DNA of 64,000 bases from Thalassospira sp. UBA1131 (lineage in GTDB: Bacteria > Pseudomonadota > Alphaproteobacteria > Rhodospirillales > Thalassospiraceae): NCBI RefSeq assembly GCF_002311515.1, contig NZ_DCAO01000132.1:15286-79285 (forward strand), read 5' to 3'. Positions 59,298 to 64,000 of the stretch are shown here, one piece after another; position 1 is the first letter of the stretch, and each line of letters opens with the position of its first letter. The notes beneath the pieces are model-generated. The model made no database searches, was not told the origin of the DNA, and worked only from the letters and a program-made list of their open reading frames with translations. The position numbers and the translations under genes were made by a program.

Positions 59298-60749
59298 CTA
59301 CTGGCAACTCCGAATGGCCGGATAGCTCACGCGGAACTTGTCATAGGCATCATCGAAAGCCTGGCGGAGGGCCTGATCGGGTTCGATCGTTTCACGTACT
59401 TCTGGAATAGTCATGATGCTGTCTGGTGCCGCGCCCGTAGCAGCAGTCATGCCAAGGCGAGCAGCCCCAAGTGCTGCGCCAAACTCACCGCTTATGGGAA
59501 GCGAAAGTGGTACGCCAAGGATGGTTGCAATCAGCTCAATCCAGTAGCGGGATGCCGAACCGCCGCCAATAGCAATCAGTTGATCGAATTTGGCATTGGT
59601 GGCGACAAGCGCCTCGAAACTGTCACGCAGGCCAAAGGCAACGCCTTCGAGGACTGCACGTGTCAGGTCTGAACGGCCGGTTTCTGTACTAAGGCCGGTA
59701 AAGCTGCCGCGGATTTCAGCATCATTGTGCGGGGTGCGTTCACCCGATAGATAAGGCAGATAACGCACCGAACCCGGTTTTTGGAGGTTTTGACCCAGCT
59801 CAGTGGTCAATTCAATCGGGTTTTGACCCGTGATGCGGGCAAGCCAGTTAAGGCTATCTGTCGCGGAAAGCATGACCCCCATCTGATACCAGCGCCCCGG
59901 AATGGTATGGCAGAATGTATGCAACGCCGTTTCGGGTGCCGGGTGATAACCAGCCCGGGATGCAAGTAACACACCCGAAGTGCCAAGAGAGACAAAGCCT
60001 TGTCCTTCATCCTGTGCGCCGATACCGCAGGCAGCAGCAGCATTGTCACCAGCCCCACCTGCAATTGATACCGGTCCAGTCAGCCCCCAGGCATCAAGAA
60101 GGGCGGGGCGTAAGCGACCGGCTTCTTCTGTGCCCTCGACAAGGCGTGGCATCTGGTCACGGCGCATGTTCCCGGCATCAAGCAGGGTATCGGACCAGGT
60201 CCGCCTGCCGACATCAAGCCATGATGTGCCGGCACTATCAGACATGTCCGCGACATAGTCGCCGGTCAGATAGAAATTGAGGTAAGCCGCAGGCAGCAGG
60301 ACCTTGGCGGTTTTGGCATATATTTCCGGTTCATGTTCGTGCACCCATTCGAGTTTGGGGGCGGTGAAGCCCGGGAAGACGATGTTGCCGGAAATGGCAC
60401 GTACCTGATCCTTGGCATCCAGACGGGCGGCCTCGGTGTGGGACCGCGTATCGTTCCACAGGATGCATGGGCGAAGTGGGCGACCAGCGTCATTCAAAAG
60501 CGTTGCACCATGCATATGTCCTGCAACGCCGATGCCGCGCAGGGCCGAAAATTGTGGGTAGTTGTCGCGAAGCTCTGCGATGGCTTCTTCCAGGGCGGCA
60601 ATCCAGTCTGCCGGGTTCTGTTCCGACCAACCTGGATGCGGATGTGCCGCGTGATAGGCGCGTTCCGCAGCTCCGATCGGTTGGCTGTCTTCATCGACCA
60701 GCAGCAAACGGACGCCAGAGGTTCCAAGGTCAACACCAAGAAAAGTCAT
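59298..60749 (-). CDS. xylB: Xylulokinase
   Basis: A 483-residue FGGY-family kinase of the usual XylB length. The ATP site starts LGVDLGTSGVRLLLVDEDSQ, WSEQNPADW and GHMHGATLLN are XylB-type stretches, the catalytic Asp lies in GGAGDNAAAACGIG, and the C-terminal ATPase motif is IGGGSASRYWIELIATILGV. It phosphorylates D-xylulose to xylulose 5-phosphate. It follows a xylitol/sorbitol dehydrogenase, ABC ATPase and HAD phosphatase gene on the same strand, which fits polyol use through xylulose. Confidence 0.93.
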   Translation of the reverse strand: MTFLGVDLGTSGVRLLLVDEDSQPIGAAERAYHAAHPHPGWSEQNPADWIAALEEAIAELRDNYPQFSALRGIGVAGHMHGATLLNDAGRPLRPCILWNDTRSHTEAARLDAKDQVRAISGNIVFPGFTAPKLEWVHEHEPEIYAKTAKVLLPAAYLNFYLTGDYVADMSDSAGTSWLDVGRRTWSDTLLDAGNMRRDQMPRLVEGTEEAGRLRPALLDAWGLTGPVSIAGGAGDNAAAACGIGAQDEGQGFVSLGTSGVLLASRAGYHPAPETALHTFCHTIPGRWYQMGVMLSATDSLNWLARITGQNPIELTTELGQNLQKPGSVRYLPYLSGERTPHNDAEIRGSFTGLSTETGRSDLTRAVLEGVAFGLRDSFEALVATNAKFDQLIAIGGGSASRYWIELIATILGVPLSLPISGEFGAALGAARLGMTAATGAAPDSIMTIPEVRETIEPDQALRQAFDDAYDKFRVSYPAIRSCQ

Positions 60750-60816
60750 TCCATAGCCTTTATCGCTGAAATCGAAGCCGGTAACACGGTGTTAGTGGTG
60801 ACGTCATAGCATTAGT

Positions 60817-61506
60817 TTACTTAAGGCTGCGTAGAATTTCGTCGCCAATTTCCTGAAGGCTTTCAAAGATCTCCAAAGCCCCGGCATCACGAAGCACCTG
60901 ACTTTGATCTGCGCGAATGTCATGCAAATGTGCGCCGCCGATAAAGCCCAATGCAGTCATCCCAGCCGCCCGCGCCCCTTTTACCCCGTGTGGGGAATCT
61001 TCAATCACCACACAGTTTTCGGGCAGGACAGAGATACCTTCGGCAGCCAGCAGGAACAGGTCAGGGGCGGGCTTGCCATTGGTGACCTGATCGGCGCTGA
61101 ACGCCGTGCCGGCGAAATGCACCGCAAGGCCCGAGATATCAAGCGTTGCCCCCATCCGCCGCAGCGAGCTTCCCGTCGCCAGGGCGGTTTTCACCCCGGC
61201 ATCGGTTAGGTGCCGCAACAGGTTTTCGGCATCGGGAATTTGGCGTAGTCGGGTTTTGTATTCCTCCAAGAGCCGGTCTTCGACCCGTTCGGTGAAATCA
61301 GCCGGACAGGCTTTGCCAAGCCGGTCCGAGACATGCTTGCAAATGTCTTGGATCGAGACGCCAAGAAACCTGTCGCGCACGTAATGGATGCTGGCGTCAT
61401 CAATACCAAGATTGTTCATTTCGGTTGCAATAACTTCGAGTGACAATGGTTCACTGTCGACCAGACAACCATCAAGGTCAAAAATAACCGCGCTAGGTAC
61501 GTCCAT
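60817..61506 (-). CDS. HAD-superfamily hydrolase (beta-phosphoglucomutase-like phosphatase)
   Basis: A 229-residue HAD hydrolase. Motif I is VIFDLDGCLVDSEPLSLEV with the two catalytic Asp, motif II is ATGSSLRRM, and motif III/IV is in NGKPAPDLFLLA and VIEDSPHGVKGARAAGM. The alpha-helical cap between motifs I and II is of the phosphoglycolate/beta-PGM type, so it probably acts on a sugar or polyol phosphate, perhaps to detoxify a dead-end product. The start at 61506 is the second of two adjacent ATGs and has aagg at best spacing; it lies 10 bases after the ABC ATPase gene. Confidence 0.9.
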   Translation of the reverse strand: MDVPSAVIFDLDGCLVDSEPLSLEVIATEMNNLGIDDASIHYVRDRFLGVSIQDICKHVSDRLGKACPADFTERVEDRLLEEYKTRLRQIPDAENLLRHLTDAGVKTALATGSSLRRMGATLDISGLAVHFAGTAFSADQVTNGKPAPDLFLLAAEGISVLPENCVVIEDSPHGVKGARAAGMTALGFIGGAHLHDIRADQSQVLRDAGALEIFESLQEIGDEILRSLK

Positions 61507-61516
61507 CATCAGCCTT

Positions 61517-62578
61517 CTAGATCCTTTGTTCGGTGTCACGATCGAACAAATGCACATTGGCAGGATCAATCACATAATAAAGCTCGGATCCCGGACGCGC
61601 CGCGATACGCTGTTTGACGAGGGCGTCAATCAGATCGCCGTTGGATTTGGCAACAATCTGGGTTTCAGAACCGGTCGGTTCGACGACGACGACCTTCATC
61701 GCAATGCCGGTCTCCCCGATATCGATATGTTCCGGGCGAATGCCATAGGTCACACCCTGGCCAACTTCGGCGGTGGTTTCAGGGATCGGCAGGATCAGGC
61801 CGTTATCAGATTCAAAATGCTTCTTACCGTCAGCCTCACCGATCTTGCCATGGACAAAATTCATCGATGGCGATCCGATGAAACCGGCGACGAAAACGTT
61901 GGTTGGGAAGTCATAGAGATCAAGCGGGGTGCCGATCTGTTCAACCCGACCATCACGCATGACAACGATCTTGTCGGCCATGGTCATGGCTTCGATCTGA
62001 TCGTGGGTGACATAGACGATGGTTGTGCCAAGACGCTGATGGAGTTCCTTGATCTCCACACGCATTGTCACGCGCAGCTTGGCATCAAGGTTTGAAAGTG
62101 GCTCATCAAACAGGAAAACCTGCGGATCACGGACAATGGCGCGACCCATGGCGACACGCTGGCGCTGACCACCGGAAAGCTGTTTGGGGTAGCGGTCCAG
62201 AAGGTGGGCAAGGTCAAGGATCTCAGCCGCGTTGGTGACCTTTTCCTTTATTTCGCTTTCGGGATGCTTGGCCATCTTGAGTGGAAAGCCGATATTTTCA
62301 TACACCGTTTTATGCGGATAAAGCGCGTAGCTCTGGAACACCATTGCGATGTCGCGATCCTTGGGGATGACGTCATTTACAACGCGCCCCCCGATGGAAA
62401 TTGTGCCATCCGTTATTTCCTCGAGCCCGGCCAGCATCCGAAGCAGGGTTGATTTGCCACAGCCCGATGGCCCGACCAGAACAACGAATTCGCCGTCCTT
62501 GATATCGACATCCACACCATGCATGACCTGAACATTGGCGTAGCGTTTGATTACGTTTTCTATTTTTACATCGGCCAT
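61517..62578 (-). CDS. Carbohydrate ABC transporter ATP-binding protein (MalK/UgpC type)
   Basis: A 353-residue ATPase: Walker [22 protein letters not shown]-loop [17 protein letters not shown], signature [19 protein letters not shown], Walker [14 protein letters not shown], switch His in [14 protein letters not shown]. The C-terminal 110 residues form the TOBE/regulatory domain of the MalK group ([22 protein letters not shown]). It would energise the sugar or polyol importer whose permease ends at the right window edge. Twelve bases after the xylitol dehydrogenase gene. Confidence 0.95.
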   Translation of the reverse strand: MADVKIENVIKRYANVQVMHGVDVDIKDGEFVVLVGPSGCGKSTLLRMLAGLEEITDGTISIGGRVVNDVIPKDRDIAMVFQSYALYPHKTVYENIGFPLKMAKHPESEIKEKVTNAAEILDLAHLLDRYPKQLSGGQRQRVAMGRAIVRDPQVFLFDEPLSNLDAKLRVTMRVEIKELHQRLGTTIVYVTHDQIEAMTMADKIVVMRDGRVEQIGTPLDLYDFPTNVFVAGFIGSPSMNFVHGKIGEADGKKHFESDNGLILPIPETTAEVGQGVTYGIRPEHIDIGETGIAMKVVVVEPTGSETQIVAKSNGDLIDALVKQRIAARPGSELYYVIDPANVHLFDRDTEQRI

Positions 62579-62589
62579 AAGGCTTCTCC

Positions 62590-63642
62590 CTATTGCGGCA
62601 ATTCGATCTGCAGCTTGACGTCCGCCGGAGGTGCGGAGGCCGCGATATCGAATGCGCGCACGCTGTCTTCGAATGCGAATGTTCTGGTGATAAGCGGTTT
62701 GACGTCGATCGCGCCGGAGCTCAGCATGGCAACGCAGCGCGGAAACACATGGGCATAGCGGAAAATGTTTTCGACCCGGGCTTCGCGGATCATGGCAGCA
62801 CCCGCGTCATAACTGATCGGGTCGGGTTGACCGCCAATCATGACAACACATCCCCCCGGACAGAGCGGCTCAAACACGCCTGCGGCGGCCTTTGGCGAGC
62901 CAGTGGCTTCAAACACGACATCCGCGCCCCAGCCATCGGTATCGCGTTTGACGATGTCGGTGATGTCTTGCGATTTGACATCAATCGGGGTGATTGCCGG
63001 GCTTAGCGATGCGGCGATTTCAAGTTTCTTTTCCGCAAGATCGGCGACGTAAACCCGTGCACATCCGCCCGCCAAGGCAGATAGTGCGGTGACAAGACCA
63101 ATAGGGCCGGCACCAATCACAAGGGCGATGTCACCCGGTTTGATTTTTGCCTTGGTTGCGGCGTGCACGCCGACCGCCAATGGTTCAACCATCGCAGCCT
63201 CGGCAAAGGAGACATTGTCGGGCAGTTTGAAGGTAAAGGCTTCAGGATGAACGCAGGTCGGACGCAATATGCCATGTACCGGCGGGGTGGCCCAGAACCG
63301 GACCGCAGGATCAACATTATACATGCCAAGACGGGTGGCCTTGCTGTTGGGGTCGGGCACGCCTGGCTCCATGCAGACGCGGTCCCCGACGGAAAGGGTT
63401 GTGACGTCGCTCCCCGTCTCAATAACGGTGCCCGATGCCTCGTGACCGAGGATCATCGGTTCCTTGACGACAAATGGACCGATACGACCATGGGTGTAGT
63501 AATGCACGTCAGAGCCGCAAATGCCGACAGTATGCATTTTGATGCGGACATCACGCGGACCCAGGACCTCTTCCTCGCGATCAATGGCAGGAAAGTCACG
63601 CAGGGTGATGTCATCCTTTTTTTCAAGAACCAGCGATTTCAT
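62590..63642 (-). CDS. Zinc-dependent xylitol/sorbitol dehydrogenase (MDR)
   Basis: A 350-residue polyol dehydrogenase. Catalytic zinc ligands are in [17 protein letters not shown] and [14 protein letters not shown], plus Glu in [14 protein letters not shown]; the structural zinc Cys cluster is absent ([17 protein letters not shown]), as in xylitol and sorbitol dehydrogenases. The NAD motif is [19 protein letters not shown]. It would oxidise xylitol to D-xylulose or sorbitol to fructose; the nearby xylulokinase favours xylitol. aggaaagg precedes the ATG. Confidence 0.92.
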   Translation of the reverse strand: MKSLVLEKKDDITLRDFPAIDREEEVLGPRDVRIKMHTVGICGSDVHYYTHGRIGPFVVKEPMILGHEASGTVIETGSDVTTLSVGDRVCMEPGVPDPNSKATRLGMYNVDPAVRFWATPPVHGILRPTCVHPEAFTFKLPDNVSFAEAAMVEPLAVGVHAATKAKIKPGDIALVIGAGPIGLVTALSALAGGCARVYVADLAEKKLEIAASLSPAITPIDVKSQDITDIVKRDTDGWGADVVFEATGSPKAAAGVFEPLCPGGCVVMIGGQPDPISYDAGAAMIREARVENIFRYAHVFPRCVAMLSSGAIDVKPLITRTFAFEDSVRAFDIAASAPPADVKLQIELPQ

Positions 63643-63645
63643 GAC

Positions 63646-63906
63646 TTATCCTTTCCTGACAATGTGGACGGCAATCGCAAGGGCAATGAAGTTCGAAATC
63701 CAGATCGATGCGCCCATCGGTTCGATAAAGCGGAACCAGAAGAGCGACATCGCCACCCAGATCACGACCGAAATGAAACAACGGTCAAAGGCGTTGGTCT
63801 CAATCGGCAGAAAGCCCTGACGTTCTTGCGTCGTGGTCGGCTTCCTTTGGTTTTCTTCCTCGGTCAGAGGTGCTGTATCGAGCTGTGTCGCGTTTTGCTT
63901 TGTCAT
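63646..63906 (-). CDS. Small two-helix membrane protein of a polyol ABC transporter operon
   Basis: An 86-residue protein with a polar 40-residue N-terminus and two transmembrane helices (CFISVVIWVAMSLFWFRFIE and SIWISNFIALAIAVHIVRKG). Position between an ABC permease and a polyol dehydrogenase resembles the small DUF2160-type proteins in glycerol and polyol uptake operons, but I cannot confirm the family. Its stop lies 3 bases before the dehydrogenase ATG, so translation is coupled. Function unknown. Confidence 0.7.
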   Translation of the reverse strand: MTKQNATQLDTAPLTEEENQRKPTTTQERQGFLPIETNAFDRCFISVVIWVAMSLFWFRFIEPMGASIWISNFIALAIAVHIVRKG

Positions 63907-63910
63907 GGTG

Positions 63911-64000
63911 TTATCCTTTCACCGCGCCAAAGGTTAGGCCTGCGACAATGTGTTTTTGCACCAGACCAAACACGATCAGGGCCGGGATCAGGGTAAAGAC
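63911..64000 (-). CDS. Carbohydrate ABC transporter permease, C-terminal end (MalG type), partial
   Basis: On the minus strand the last 29 codons before TAA at 63911-63913 encode VFTLIPALIVFGLVQKHIVA followed by GLTFGAVKG, the characteristic ending of MalG-type inner-membrane permeases. The rest of the gene lies beyond the window. It is the permease partner of the ATPase at 61517-62578 and the gene just before the small membrane protein. Confidence 0.9.
   Translation of the reverse strand, partial: VFTLIPALIVFGLVQKHIVAGLTFGAVKG

Noticed and set aside
61388..62095. A 235-codon plus-strand frame
   Set aside because: Antisense to the ABC ATPase with all nucleotide-binding motifs on the other strand; shadow frame.
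1..64000. CRISPR arrays, rRNA genes or transposases
   Set aside because: No regularly spaced identical repeats with unique spacers, no rRNA sequence and no transposase-like protein were found on reading both strands.

Overview
The window looks like a chromosomal segment of a marine-type alphaproteobacterium. The reasons are moderate GC, a sigma-70 3' end of alphaproteobacterial type followed by a CAU-anticodon tRNA, two TRAP transporters, many LysR, GntR, IclR and Lrp regulators, and a high density of FAD amine or amino-acid oxidoreductases. A Rhodospirillales genus such as Thalassospira would fit, but this is an impression from protein style, not a search result.

Layout. 1-563: end of rpoD, its terminator and a tRNA. 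0.75-2.5 kb: an ArsR-type repressor with a quinone oxidoreductase and a monooxygenase-like protein; two matching inverted repeats suggest one shared operator. 2.6-9 kb: Tat-exported alpha/beta hydrolase, Tat-exported GMC oxidoreductase, LysR, a small membrane protein and an aldehyde dehydrogenase. 9-16.8 kb, minus strand: solute-binding protein, MFS exporter, DoxX, XapX, Tat-exported amidohydrolase, two YcaC-like hydrolases and a LysE exporter. 16.9-20 kb: two closely related LysR genes around a pirin gene. 20.2-26.6 kb: an island-like stretch bounded by two direct copies of a TGTCA-box repeat. It holds a GntR remnant, the last codons of a lost HlyD adaptor and a 1.6-kilo-residue VCBS/cadherin/RTX-type surface protein.

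26.8-32.9 kb is a catabolic operon: ThDP enzyme, DadA-like oxidase and a TRAP transporter, followed by a convergent GcvA-type LysR. 34-35.2 kb: an Lrp regulator coupled to an Asp/Glu racemase-family protein. 36.3-40.4 kb: two small proteins, two transglutaminase-like proteins, a Crp/Fnr regulator and small hypotheticals. 40.5-49.6 kb: a polar amino-acid ABC transporter transcribed with two FAD oxidases, a divergent IclR regulator, and an SDR with a third FAD oxidase.

50.1-57.0 kb is a sugar-acid operon (TRAP transporter, enolase-superfamily dehydratase, IdnO, IdnD, KdgK) divergent from a GntR regulator. The enzymes fit L-idonate to 5-ketogluconate to gluconate to 2-keto-3-deoxygluconate to its 6-phosphate. 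58-59 kb: a 2-hydroxyacid dehydrogenase. 59.3-64 kb: the 3' part of a polyol operon (ABC permease, small membrane protein, xylitol/sorbitol dehydrogenase, ABC ATPase, HAD phosphatase, xylulokinase).

The least explained features are the dispersed TGTCA/TGACA box arrays (four sites), the decayed secretion remnants beside an intact giant surface protein, the hairpins placed between dctP and dctQ in both TRAP operons, and several long perfect inverted repeats in promoter regions. No CRISPR array, rRNA or transposase gene was seen.
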